Shown: positions 1 through 12,332 of the stretch, piece after piece
Numbering within the stretch: the stretch's first letter is position 1
How the letters are laid out: every line of letters starts with the position of its first letter
Assembly: GCA_944989445.1 (NCBI GenBank)
Contig: CALYLW010000070.1
Coordinates: 1,277,307-1,341,306, forward strand
DNA length: 64,000 bases
From: Ampullaceana balthica
Taxonomy: Eukaryota; Mollusca; Gastropoda; Lymnaeidae
Reading direction: 5' to 3'
Translations under genes and position numbers: made by a program
The notes under the pieces: model-generated
Seen by the model: the letters and a program-made list of their open reading frames with translations, nothing else
What the model was told of the DNA's origin: nothing
Database searches by the model: none

Positions 1-32
1 ATTTTAAAATAAATATTTAATCATCAGTTTTC

Positions 33-121
33 ATGACCATGAACATAACCAAGCTGGCTCAAAGCCTACGTTGTCTCACATTGAATCAGTTGTCAAATTC
101 TGTTCAGCAAACATGTAAAAG
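33..121 (+). CDS. MRPL2: MRPL2 exon 1 (start codon and presequence)
   Basis: ATG at 33, donor aaaag|gtgagt after 121, phase 2. A second in-frame ATG lies at 39. The encoded stretch begins MTMNITKLAQSLRCLTLNQL, basic and lacking acidic residues. It joins in frame to the exon at 1519. Confidence 0.85.
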
Positions 122-3100
122 GTGAGTACAAGTTATCTTGTTAATTAATGTTGAAACTGTTTATCTTAGCGCATCATTAGTATGACAGAAAGGGTAATTA
201 AATTTATCAGTTTGCTAAATCCTAAATAGATTCTTGCAGTCTAGTATCGCTGCAGGCTGCAAGTAGTTTAAAATAGATGACTTTACCAATCTTTTCTCAA
301 AACGAAATTATTTTTAAATACTTGTATTTGTACTCATGTTAGATTTACATATTTAAACACATGTTTATTTACAGTATTTTAAATTACAGTCACTAAGCAT
401 CATCTAAAATAACTAATAATAATGTAATTATTTATATATTGTTTCAATGTTTTTAAGAAAATAAAATTAACAAAAACGACCCGCCGCGCAGCATACGCCG
501 CAGCTTTGCTCATCATAGATAGTGCAAAGAACAGGGGGTGGGAGTACGGACACAAACAACAGCACGAAGTAATGAAAAAATAGCGAGTAAATGTGGAGAC
601 ATGCGCACTGATGTTGTTGTTACCCGCCCCCCACCCTTTATTACTACCATCCCTTAAACATAAACTGTGATTGGCCGACCCTAGCGAGGGTTAGTTATGT
701 TTAGGGTTGTTAATTTCATGTTTTAGTGGGTTTTTTTGGCAAACCGGTTATCGATTATGTAACTCTGATTTTAAACCGATTATGGTTTTATAGTTGACTT
801 CACAGAAATTCGGGGTGTACCGGATTTCGTCTGCGGCTCCGACAAATCCAGAATCCAGCCACATTTACAAATACGGCACAGGCAGAAATTTACTTCATTA
901 ATCCGGCCAAATCCTGCTTGCTGGGTTTGCGATAAAATATATATTATAGCTTCGGCTCCGGTGAATCTGGAATCCGGCAATTTTCACAAATCCGGCTTTG
1001 GCTCTGGCCCGATTTCACTTCATAAATCTGGCTGAATCAAATTTGATTGTCGGTTTGGGAAATTTAAAACCAATTGTCGCTTTCAAATCCGATTATCTTT
1101 TAACTGCCTTAGTCATGGAAAAAAAGGGGGGAAAAAGTCAGGCAGAAACAAACATTTTATAAATATTTTTTTTTAAAATTTGTTCCCGCTGGGCTTTGAT
1201 CCCAGGACTTCCGGCGTGCAAGGCGGACGTGATAACCACTACACTACGAATCATATGTTATTCTGTGAAGGAAAAATGCGACTGAACGGCAAGTGAACGC
1301 AAGAAGCTCTGTTGCCCCGTTTTTTCCTTTTCGTTTCATCCCACCACGCTTGCCAACTGGGATTTTTCGACACCAGCGAGGCTCATTCATCATGCTCATT
1401 TGCACATGGTCGTTTAGGAGAAATATATATATAGATTTTTAAAATATGAAATAAAAGATTTACAAAATAAAAAATTAATTGTTTAATCAAGGATGTAATA
1501 TATTTGTGAATTCCTCAGGGAAATTCATCAGACTACAAACTGTCTGAAAAACTTTAATACCAGAGTACCAAGAAACACCATTATTGGTCGGTTTAGATTT
1601 GAGAGACACGTTGATTTCAACAAATATACATTAACACCCCTGAAAACAGCAAAGACAGGTGGAAGAGGACCTGACGGTATGTTATGGATAATAATTTTCA
1701 CTTCTATTAATTATAATGAAATATGGACTATAGAAGAATGTTGCTTTTCGTTTTTATTGGCACAGTAAATATAATTTTTATAATGTTTCATTGAATCATT
1801 TTGTTACTGCTAAAAACTTCAGAAGTTATTGGACATTAGATGATTTGTTATGAATTTAACACCTTTTTTTAAAATTAATATCAAAACACATACATGATAA
1901 ATTGACAACAAAATGTGTTCACCACAGTAATATCTTGAACATTCATATTGTTCAATTCCACAATAAGTCGAGATCAGGAGGAAGCTAAAATATTTGGCCT
2001 GAGTCTCTAAAATATGTTTATTTCTAGATTTCAACCAGTAAATAATTTTCATTAATACTATTTTAAACTAAAATGCATGACAACGTATACATACAGCGTA
2101 TACTCAAGTATAAGTCGATCTCGAGTATAATTTAAACCCCCTGATTCGTCACTTACAAAGCATTTATCGTGTTGATAAAATGAGTTTCGCGTGTATAGGT
2201 CGTCCCCCTGTCTTTGGCCTTGAAATTTTGAAGAAAAAAAAGACTAATTATACTTGAGTATATATTACAAAATACAAATAACTTTTAAATCTTTTGAAAA
2301 AAAGGTATTTTGAGAATATTGCGAATAGTTAAGTTTCAATAAAAGTTTCCTCAAACCCTGAATGTACAGATCCCAAAATGCCACAGCATTTATTTTTATA
2401 TTTTGTTTTATTATATATATTTTAGGTAAAATTTGGGTCCATAGAATTGGTGGGGGAGACAAGCTGTTATATAGAATGATTGACAATAAGAGAGTAGGTC
2501 CAAAAGATGGAGAACCACTGATAGAGCGTGTGAATACTGTAATGAAAGACCCCTGCCGATCTGCTTTCATTGCTGTGGTTGCTGGAGGTAACAAAAAAAG
2601 ATACATTATAGCCTCTGAAAACATGAAAGAGGGAGACTTAATAAAAACATCTGGAGTGATTTCTTCTATGCCAGGTATATAACATGCTTTAAAACATTCT
2701 TTTTCTGTATCCCAAAAAAAATATTAAATTATTTGTTGATTTTTAATTATGAATTAATTTAACATCGGATATCATTGTTCATTTATACTAAATTAAATTT
2801 TCATCTTATGTAACTTGGCAGTTATTTATAAAATTTTGACTCATGTAATTCTCCTGGGTTCCAATAGTTCGTGCTTCTGAAGGTGATGCCCACCCAGTCG
2901 CTTCATTACCACTTGGAACCATCGTTCATTGTATTGAAAAGCTTCCTGGAGAAGGAGCGACTGTAGCATTGGCAGCTGGGACTTCAGGTGTATATGTGCG
3001 TAAGCTAGGAGATAAATGTGTCATACGCATGCCTTCAAAGCGAGAGATCATTGTATCTCAAGAGTGCATGGTGACCGTTGGACGAGTCTCTAATCCTGAA

Positions 3101-3283
3101 CACAGTAAAACCAAAAAAATGACGAAAGCTGGTGAGAACCGATGGCGAGGTAAACGACCACACAGTGGCTGGTGGCAAAGAAAGACCGGATACCATGGTA
3201 GGAAAATACGACCCATGAAACCACCAATTGTATTTGACAAACCATTTGTTGATAAACCTGAGGTGTTTAGGTTAACGGTTTAA
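33..3283 (+). CDS. MRPL2: Mitochondrial ribosomal protein L2 (uL2m), 4 exons
   Basis: Exons 33-121, 1519-1676, 2426-2674 and 2868-3283, all with GT/AG borders and matching phases (2, 1, 1). Together they give 303 aa, close to the roughly 305 aa usual for animal MRPL2. The ATG at 33 opens a basic, hydroxylated N-terminus with few acidic residues, as expected of a mitochondrial presequence. The core shows uL2 landmarks: KTGGRGPDGKIWVHRIGGG (OB-like domain), YRMID, DPCRSAFIAVVAGG, EGDAHPV, then LAAGTSGVYVRKLGD, PSKRE, TVGRVSN and the C-terminal RWRGKRPHSG / GRKIRP block that contacts 23S-type rRNA near the peptidyl-transferase centre. An AATAAA lies at 3300-3305, 17 nt after the TAA. Family membership is certain; the exact initiator is less so, because sequence upstream of 33 is short. 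Confidence 0.96.
122..1518 (+). other. MRPL2 intron 1
   Basis: AT-rich intron. It contains a degenerate tract at about 780-1090 in which TCCGG / AATCCGGC words recur, also seen at 18625-18720. It also contains a tRNA-like pseudogene at 1181-1253. No coding potential is apparent. Confidence 0.8.
1181..1253 (-). pseudogene. tRNA-Val-like pseudogene
   Basis: The minus strand reads a tRNA-Val-like body: D-arm TAGTGTAGTGGTTATCACG, a seven-base anticodon loop CTTGCAC, and T-arm CTGGG-ATCAAAG-CCCAG. The 5' acceptor strand (TGATTCG) no longer pairs with the 3' strand (CGGGAAC), an anticodon-stem pair is mismatched, and the T-loop has lost the first T of TTC. The anticodon position reads TGC where valine tRNAs have NAC. 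It is either a decayed tRNA copy or the head of a SINE. Confidence 0.7.
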
Positions 3284-3305
3284 TCTTGATTTTCTATGTA
3301 ATAAA

Positions 3306-4898
3306 GGATTATTACTTATCAAAATCTTACTTATGTCCTGAGTTATTTTGGATGAATTGTATGAGAAAACAATTAATTACTATTCACTAAAGAATATGCC
3401 AAAACATTTTTTTTTAATGCAATAAATAATTTCAAATATTTACATTCAGGCCCATTATTAAGCATTAAATTTTATAAATGTTATACTGTCCAAAATTTAA
3501 AAAAATAATGACTGAAATGTACACATTGCTGTTTTGACATAACATGACTCAAGTAAGAGCCTTTCATAAATATTCAAGTAAAATATTACAATGACTTAGT
3601 TATAATTCGGTTGTCATAAAGGAATGTAGAAGCAGTTTTACACATTTTCACCCGAATCCCATTTAAATACAATTCTCTACCCTACCATCTTTCATAATTC
3701 AAGATTTAATATATTTAATATAATTTATTTGCAGATGTACATATTTTCTTAAAAGCTTTGCAAAATAATTAATTGATTTTTTAATAAAATATATAATTTT
3801 TGGTCATTATTGTTGCTGTTGAGCATTTGTTTAATATAACTTAGGTATCAATTAAACTAAGAAATAATTTAACATAGGCCTATTGTTTAAATATCAATCT
3901 AACCTGAAATATTTTCAAGACCCAGTAAAACCATTTAGAGATAGCCAAACCTGAAATAAATTCAACAGCCTAACTCACTAATAGATGAAGTTGAAGAACT
4001 AGAAAGGTCAATTTTACCCAAGATGCACAAATGAAATGATTGACATTAACTAATGTATCTCATTGCAAAACTGATTTATATGGAAACTCATGGGTGGTAG
4101 AATGACTGAGACACAGACATCACTTTCATATTTGCAAATTCAAAAGGTGAATTCACTCGACCTTCTTCCATTTGTGAGTCAAGCTGACTCACTGGCACTA
4201 GTCACAAGGGGCAAGTGACTAAACCTAAAAACATGAAGCTAACATACAAGCACAAGTGGCCCCAGCAAACATAAGACACCGCACGAACTCGAAATCACTG
4301 CTTGATAAGGTTATCAATTCTTAGATATGTATGGATAAAATGAAGTACCATTCATATAGTGCTGTGAGGCAGAAATTGTGAAAAAAGCTTGCAACTAATA
4401 TGGGTTAGTGACAATGGTAACCTCCAGCAGCATCCATGCACATGTAATTTTTACTTTAAAAACTTGGACTCTTAAAATCATCACACAAAAGAAAATGTTT
4501 AGAATTCTATACTTCTATATATGTACTAGGTCAATTTTTTAAGAGGCTACTATTATTACTGAGACTGAAAATTATAAACCCTAATGGCTATCCATATGGA
4601 GATTATGTATGAAAACATTTGGAGATGTCTTTGCACAAATGTGTAGCCTGTCTATTTCTCTGTTATAAATATATTGTGCAATTTAAACAAGTGTTGTCAC
4701 TTGCTTGTCTTTACCATTTGAAGCCATCACTAATGTCACATCTTAAAGAGTAAGTGGGTGATGGGGGTAGTCCAAAAATGTATGATACAGTCTCATTTAA
4801 ATTAAAGCAGTAGGTACTTGGTAAGTAAGTTAATTTTATTTGACAGCAATTTTTATTATTATGGAACCTTTTTAGAAATTAAGTTTTCAAAGGCGCCC
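3306..4898. other. Intergenic, no feature seen
   Basis: AT-rich sequence downstream of MRPL2. I see no gene, tandem repeat or inverted-repeat element on either strand. Confidence 0.6.
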
Positions 4899-5005
4899 GT
4901 TTCTTCTAAATAATTATTACAATTTTGTTGAATTAGGTTTTGTTTCTTTTGACAAAAGAAACAAAACCTAATTCAACAAAATTGTAATAATTATTTAGAA
5001 GAAAC
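4899..5005. repeat. Perfect 107-bp palindrome
   Basis: Bases 4899-4951 are the exact reverse complement of 4953-5005: 53-bp arms with one unpaired centre base at 4952 and no mismatch. The arms run from gtttcttctaaataatta to ggttttgtttcttttg. No flanking target duplication was found. Confidence 0.95.
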
Positions 5006-6884
5006 AAAGAAAAGGACCAAGGGAAATGCGGCATCACTTGGTGACTGCAGAACCTCTAGGCTCTCAAAATAGCTATAAAAACCCGTGAATTTTTTATTTT
5101 TTTTTACAATGAATACTTGTGAAATTCATTTTAAAGAGACCTCGTAACTATACATTAATAGATTTGTTTTGTTTTTTAAACCTCTTAAGTAGGCATGGGC
5201 GTCGAAGATTTTAAACATGCAAAAAAGGTTGGGTTCAAAAATTTGAATAATTAAATATATTACTATGGATGGCCCTTTATTTGACCAACAGAATAAAACA
5301 ATCTGTATATGACTAAAAATGTCATGTATCAGTTAATATAAAATTAACTAGTGTAAACATACTGAAAATGAGAGGTCACATATTCTACTATCATCACATA
5401 ACAGGCATACAAGGGTAATATTACCAATGTATTTAAAAACAGTATTATTTCTGAAAATTTCAACATCAGTATTGGTAAGCAATAAATTTCATTTATAAAT
5501 TTTCACAGCATCATTATAAAATACAATGAACATATGGTTTAAGAAAAAATTGTTCTGAAGCTACACTACAACCCAAAAAAGAAACAAATTGTTGTTTAAA
5601 ACATGCATTTGAATTATACTATAGTAAGAAATAGAGTCTTGTTTGATACATATTACAAATATTATATTCATAATAAAGTGACAAACAAAAGCAAACTAAA
5701 GTAGCAATAAAGAAAAAGAGTGTGTATAAATTGATGTTTACCCTGAGTATGAAAAATGTCATGAAATATAAACATGAACATTTAGATTTACAACTGCCAA
5801 AACAATCGTAATCATAAAAATAATGTGCAACATTTAATCAATATACTTAATTTGCAATGTATGTCACTTCTGTCTGTCCGTGACGCTACTAATTTTAGAA
5901 AGCAGCGCACCAAATTACTGCACACCAAAAATAGCTCTTTTCGAACGTCTGCATAAAATTATTCAATAGGGAAATAAATGAATAAAATAAAAATAAATGA
6001 AAGTTCTGTATTACGTTATTTTTTTATCTGATGTGTATTTATTTTGAAAACTTCCGTCATTTTTTGACCGGTGATACACTAGTTTTAGATAGTAAACATA
6101 TAAACTAGTATCTATTACTATTACCGAAACTCTGTCACTTGATAGGGGAAGGAAGAACAGAGGTCTTAACCCATGTGTTGGCAAAATTTTTAATTAACTA
6201 TATGATTTCAAATTTAAAAAATGGAAAAGGCCAGGAATTGGGTTATGATTATGATTGAAATCACTAAGACTCAAGACCCCATGGTTTTTTATTTTAAATA
6301 AATATAATTTAATGTTAAGTAATTAATTTTATTGATATTAAAACTAATTTATTAATGAAAATACAAATTTATTAAAGCTAATTAACATATTTTATATAAT
6401 TTCACTTTCATTCAGGTATTTTTATTAAACATAATCAATCAATAAATAGAGGTAAAAAGGATTTTTAAAAACCACGTTTTTATAAGTGGACTAAAAAAAA
6501 TGAAAATAATTTAAAACTTATAAGTTCAAGCACAATGTACTGTAATTTAATATGACTAAAACGTGGGGCAGGTGTTTGATGTAAAAATTAAAGATTGATA
6601 ATTTAGAAGGCAAAAGAGAGATCTATATGTGAGAGAATGAGTGAACTGCATATGTAAAACCTCATAAGGATCAGTGGTAACATTTTGAGCTCTCTAGGAC
6701 CATCAGAAGTGGTTTAATTTTACTTTGGCAAATTTGAAAAATTGCGGACAGACAGGCAGGAACAAAAGCAAGTTAATAAAAACGTGGTAAAAAATATTAT
6801 GGACTTGAAGAAGTTTTTAGTGCATTATGCCTGTTACAAATTTTCCACATACATACAAAGTAGTTATCAAGACATGAAAAATTC
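5006..6884. other. Intergenic region with one dispersed repeat
   Basis: AT-rich; no gene recognised. A repeat shared with 29298-29520 sits at about 5882-6082. The end of the region is the 3' flank of the minus-strand two-module gene. Confidence 0.6.
5882..6082 (+). repeat. Dispersed repeat, copy 1
   Basis: Matches the reverse complement of 29298-29520 over about 200 bp. Shared words include GCGCACCAAATTA, TTTTCGAACGT, GCATAAAATT, AAGTTCTGTATTACGT, and ATTTTGAAAACTTCCGTCA. The two copies are diverged and no autonomous source is visible. Confidence 0.75.
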
Positions 6885-6890
6885 TTTATT
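6885..6890 (-). promoter_or_regulatory. Poly(A) signal AATAAA directly after the two-module gene
   Basis: TTTATT on + (AATAAA on -) begins only four bases beyond the TAA stop of the minus-strand gene (6895-6897). If used, the 3' UTR would be about 20-30 nt. Other distal signals cannot be excluded. Confidence 0.5.
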
Positions 6891-6894
6891 GCTT

Positions 6895-9800
6895 TTAAAG
6901 ATCGGATAACTGATCCATTGAATAATGTGATGTATTGGAATCACTGTGTAGGTGCAATTTCTTATTGGTTCCAACCTGTGGAACAGTCAACCATGTGTCC
7001 ATTGGCACAGGATCTGTAACACTACATGGATCACTGCTATTGTTCGGAGCTGCATCAACATTCTTTTCTGCTGATATGCCGTTCTCAGAATCATTTTTTA
7101 ATTTAACACTTTTGATGCCGAATTCCTTAACCAGCACGCTTCTGAAAATACCCAAGCTGGCTACTTTTCTGGACTTTTTCTCACAATCATATTTGTAAAC
7201 CTGGTACAGTCTGTTCACATCCCGATACTCGGATCCAAGCCTACTGTTGTTGCTGGTTCTGTGAGGACGCATGCCTGTCAAGTATATGATGAGTTCACGT
7301 ATGCTCTGGAGAGTCTCTTCAGTGGTCTTATTGACAGGCTTATGTTTACCTCTCATGTCAACTATAGCCTCAGGACCTTTCCTGCTCTTTTCTAGGGCTG
7401 TCGCTATTGTACTTTCACTAATGTGCAAAGTCGCTTTGAAAAAGTCTTTACACACCCGCTCTTCCTTATTATCAATGTCAAATGTGTACTTCCTAGAAAA
7501 TGCCCTCCGACCAGTCATTTTCCGCTTGGGAGTGTATGTCTCCACATATTTGGTTAAGAACTCAATTTTCTTCTTATAAGTGTCTAGACCCCAATAATAT
7601 TGATTCAGTATCTCTCGCTGCTCTTCTGTCACTCTTGTAGTACATTTAAATTTACATTTGGAGCAATCAACTTTTTTCACACGCTTGGCTTGCACCAACT
7701 TTCCTCTCACTGAGGTATAGGCTTCACCTTTGAACCTTAATCTTTTTCTCACATTTCTCCCCCACTGGTCTTCATTACGAGTTCTTTTCTTACTTTCTTT
7801 CTTACTTTTGGTGTCTCTAGACTTTCTACTTTTACTATCACTACTTTTCTTGGGTTCGGTATTATTTTTAACCGCTGCAGCAGTTGCTGGTTGGGTAAGT
7901 TGAAAATTCTTCGGGTCAGTTCCTGAGTTCAAAATATGGGCATGAGTTGACATGGATGAAATCTTGTAGTTAAATAAAGATGATGACAATGCAGATGAAG
8001 ATGGTTGAAGGTGATTATGACTAGGGTACCCAGAGGAAGAATAATTAACATTGTGCTCAACAGGACCAGAGGAATTAGCCATCCGATTAGAGTCCCACAT
8101 GAAGGGCATAAAACTATTTACTGGCCCCCTCTCATGACAGCCAGCCAAGGGATCTCCCTGATACAGACTGCCAGACAACACCTTCCCATTGTGCTGCTGA
8201 TGGGGTAGGAAATGTTGTATCTGATGGTTGCTGGTGCGCTGCTGGTGTTCATGATGATGAGTAAAGTTCTGAGGAATATTCAAGCGGCATGACCTCTTAT
8301 CTGTGACTGATCCAGTCAACATCTGCTGCGGATTGCCTGAGATTGAGCTTGGAATGAGGCCAAGATCAAACGGAGAGGCTGCCTCCGACACCTGATTTGT
8401 CTTGGACGGTGCATCAGCATGTGAAACGGAGGGAAGATGTTCAGGCAGGGAGCCATGGCTTGTCTCAAATGCTTCTGAATCTTCATCCACTGAAATAGCA
8501 GCCTTATCATCACTGGGCTTAGTTTTCTGTTTGGGAGTCTGCATCAAGACAGTTTCCGGCGGTAGTTCAACAGGGGTGTCACTTTTATCTTTGTGCATAT
8601 CTGAGTACACTTTCCTGTAGACAGAAATACTTGCAGGTTTCAAGTTTTCAAGCTCACATTCATTTTGATAATGTCTGTAGAGCTTTTTCACATTTCTGAT
8701 ATCATCACTGGGAGATCTTGAAAATTCACCCTGCAGTCCGATCTGCGACAAAATATGTTCCCTGATAGACCTCACAGTTGTCTCTGGAGTTTTGTTACTG
8801 GGTGTCTGTTTACCTCTAAGGTCAGCAATAGCATCAGGACCTTTCCGTTTCTTACCCATGTAGGTCACAATGGTGCTTTCACTTATATCAAATGTTGACA
8901 CAAAAAATTCCTTACATACTCTTTCTTCCTTCCCATTTACCTTCAACATATATCTTCTAGAAAAAGATCTACGACCACTCACAGGTCGAAGTGGAGCAAA
9001 CTCATGCACACAACCTGCAATATAATCCACTTTGTCTTTGAAATTTTCCAGGTTCCAATAGTGCCTGAACAGCTTTTCTCTTTCCTCTTCTGAAACCCTG
9101 TTCGGACAGTTAAACTTACACTTTGAACAATCTACTGGTTTTACTGATCTTGGTGGAACCACTTTGCCCTGAACTGACACATAACTCTCCCCTTTCGATC
9201 GTGCTTTTTTGCGCACATTTCTGGCCCATTTCTCTTCATCTCTTGTTCTCTTTTTTATATTTTTCTCAGCCTTTTTAGCTTTATCTTTTCTTTTCTTTGG
9301 GGACTGATTTTTCCTAGTGACTGAGTTATTTTTTATACCATTTCCGGATGCCGCATTGTTACTGGAAACAGGCAAGTCAGAAATGTTTGTGCAGTTATTT
9401 TGGACATCTAAGTTGTGAAGATCTACCATCATTCTTTCCGATGAATCAGGAGTACAAAATCCACCAGGAGGAGGTATATTTGAAGAGATGGAATTCCCCA
9501 TTGGCATTCCCATTGGGCCTTCTTTTTTAAAGTGCTTTTCTGTCAATCTGTGTACAGTAGACTGAGGAAGTTGATCGACTTTCACTTTAGTTCTCGACCA
9601 AGGTGGAACAGACCATTGATTTCTGTTGGTCATGTTTTCATAGGGATAGTGGGGATATGTTGCCTCCTCTGGATAGTTAAAGAGCATGTAAGAAGCTGAT
9701 GAAGGAATCAGTGGATTTTTACTCTGCTCTCGTTGGAAAGGTTCCCTGTTTGTAGGAATGTAACTTTGTAAATCTAGGGAGGGTTGCTGGAAACCTTCAG

Positions 9801-10276
9801 AGTAGCCATTCCACAAATTTCCACCTAGTAAAATCAAGAGGAAAAAATTTCAATATATTATTGAAAGAATAAACATTTAATTATTAAATAATAATTATTA
9901 AGACATACAAGAATTAAATTGTATCATTAAGGCTTCTTGTCTGAACAAATTTAAAAAGAGAACAGGTCAAAAGAATCAATGAAAATGTATCTTTATAAAT
10001 TAATTTCAGAAAACAAATGGCATATTCTGATTGATTGTGGGATATCATTAATACTATGATAAGAATCTCAGCTGTAAAAAATACTACATCAAAGACATCT
10101 TGAAAAATGGAACTATCTGTTACTGTTATAAAAAAGGTGAATCAAGTTTTTCTTTTATTATTTTGTAACTTTGACCGAAAATCATTAAAAAAACTTTTAC
10201 CAAAGTTTCAAGGATATATATAAAAAAAAACCATTAGCAACATACCGTAATTATACATATTACTATTACCATCCAT
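6895..10276 (-). CDS. Two-module Cys/basic protein related to invertebrate transposon-like proteins (2 exons)
   Basis: Exon 1 is 10276-10246 (ATG plus ten codons, donor g|gtatgt); exon 2 is 9824-6895 (acceptor ttttactag). Phases agree (1/1), giving 986 aa. Counting from the exon-2 frame at 9837, module 1 covers roughly residues 195-412 and module 2 roughly 684-910. Both carry KKRTR.E..W.RNVRK, DCSKCKF.C (a possible zinc site), YW.L, GRR.FSR.Y, KEERVCK.FF, ISESTI, RKGP.AI.D.RGK and SIRE, then a second conserved stretch around YRHYQNECE / YQVYKYDCE. The linker is Ser/His/Gln-rich. These blocks resemble the N-terminal part of a family widespread in arthropod, cnidarian and mollusc genomes and often linked to mobile elements. 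The usual downstream catalytic-looking part is absent here. A nuclear DNA-binding role is inference; no named domain can be assigned. Confidence 0.85.
9825..10245 (-). other. Intron of the two-module gene
   Basis: A 421-nt AT-rich intron with GT at 10245-10244 and AG at 9826-9825 on the minus strand. No repeat is recognised inside it. Confidence 0.8.
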
Positions 10277-12332
10277 TATGGTAATCTGTGGAGATAGTTT
10301 TTTTATCAGCTTAGACTTAGAGCAATCTGAAATACATGTAATATAAAATATTTTATAGTGTAAAAAAAAAGAGTGATGCTTGATGCAACAGTAATTAAAT
10401 AATTGTTCATTATCAGTATTTATTGCTAAATGATATGTAATGTAAGTGATAATGTTTGCATCATTTTAAAGCACCAGTCTTTCATATTAATTCTAGGCAA
10501 TTTACTGACAGTGATTATTACTGACTATATATATCTCAAAGTTAAAATATGCTCATAGTTACATGAGTATGAAATATTCATTATTTAACCAGCCCTTTTC
10601 CTATTATAATATTATTTAAGTATTTAAATGTTATGCTATGCTAGTATGATTCAGGCACTGCAAAGGGGTAAATATGGCGCTAGTCGCTAGAATAAACACG
10701 AAATTGTCTTAAAAAATTAGCTTATACTTATTAACTTTATAACTTCAAATTATTAATTTATATAATTACATGTATGTTACATTTGAATATATTTTTTACA
10801 ATTTGGTAATTAGTGAGTATACTAATCTTGATATTTATCGAATTCCAAAATTGTATTTTTTAAGGTATTTTAAGTTTATTAATTATTAAGTGTTTAAATT
10901 AGTAAAAGTTAAGCTATTTTATTTATTTTGTTCTAAAAATTTAAAATGCGCTGAAATAAGGGATTACTGATTACCTACAATACATTGTCTGTAGACTCAG
11001 TAGTACTGTACTGTACAGACTACTACTACTACTACACTACTAGCCTACTTATTACTACACTACACAGCACTGACTGCACTGAGTGATAAATTTTCTATTT
11101 AGTAGGCTATAAGCTGAGATTTAAGATTAATGAAAAATGTTACGTACGATTTAAATTACATTATGAATGTATTTTTCACATGTTTTGATTTGTACTTTAT
11201 ACTTTGGCACCTTGTTTTCAATTTCATTCATGCAAATTTGATTGTTTTAATTCATTGTTGAGATTCGTAAATCGTAATATGAAAAGAAAGCAAGGTTGCT
11301 CTATCTACCGAGATCTTAAAATATTCCATAACATTTAAAAAATGAGGGATTTAAAATATTTTAAATAAAAATATTCAAATTTAACGGAGTTGAAACATTT
11401 AAATCTTCTTTTAAAACGCATTTTAAGGAGATTTTGATTTTTTTTTCATCCTAATTATTTGAAGATTACCAAGGCAAAAATAAACTGTGTTTACGGAGTC
11501 CTATGCCTATCCCAAATCCCTTGGAAAGCTTTTCTTCACTGTCACGCTGTTATGGATCCACGTAATTAATTAGTTAAATTAGGGTCCTAGTGCACATTTA
11601 GCTAGGAGATGATCCGACTGTTTCTTGATGTGCGCTTTCTTTGGGGGTGGGGGGCTATTTTATCTAGAGTAATTTTTTTTAAAATTAATCAATTAATCAT
11701 GTGAAAACAAGCTACTTATCATTTAAGATTTTACATGCAATTTTAAATTATATTAATTGCTAGCATCAGGTCTGAACTAAATTTTAATGTGTCATTAAAA
11801 ATATACTTTTTATTGACTTAAGTGAACAAGCAGTGTGCACTTAAAAATGGTTCCTAATTAATTACATTTATCTGTAATATACAGGAATACCTTGCCTTAT
11901 CTCTGTGATTTTACTTATATATTTCTATTTCTCACAAGCAATCTATTGATCATTATGGCTCCTCCTTTGCCTATGTATACTATTTATGGTGTTTTATTAA
12001 TTTATTTTTAACAATTTTATTATTTGTTTTTTAAAGAGGAAACTTTACTGGTTCTGGTTACAAGGATATTCAGGGAGGGTATACTAACTATAAGTAGGAA
12101 GTGGAAGCAGGAAGGCAGCAGGAATAGATAGAAATGTTTCAAATGTTGTATACAGCCATAACTATTCCACATGGAAGGTTGTTCCAGTCCCTGCTTGTTT
12201 TCGGAATAAATGAGCAGTTCTGTACTGTGTTCATTAACACATTAATAATTAATGTTTTGAAGATATCCTTAAGTGATCCTTTTAGTATACCACATAATTC
12301 AAACCACACTAATTAAAGCACACAATGCAGAT
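10277..12332. other. Upstream flank of the two-module gene
   Basis: Very AT-rich. A short low-complexity patch of TAC/ACT words lies at about 11000-11090. No coding exon or mobile element is recognised; a non-coding first exon could lie here unseen. Confidence 0.5.
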
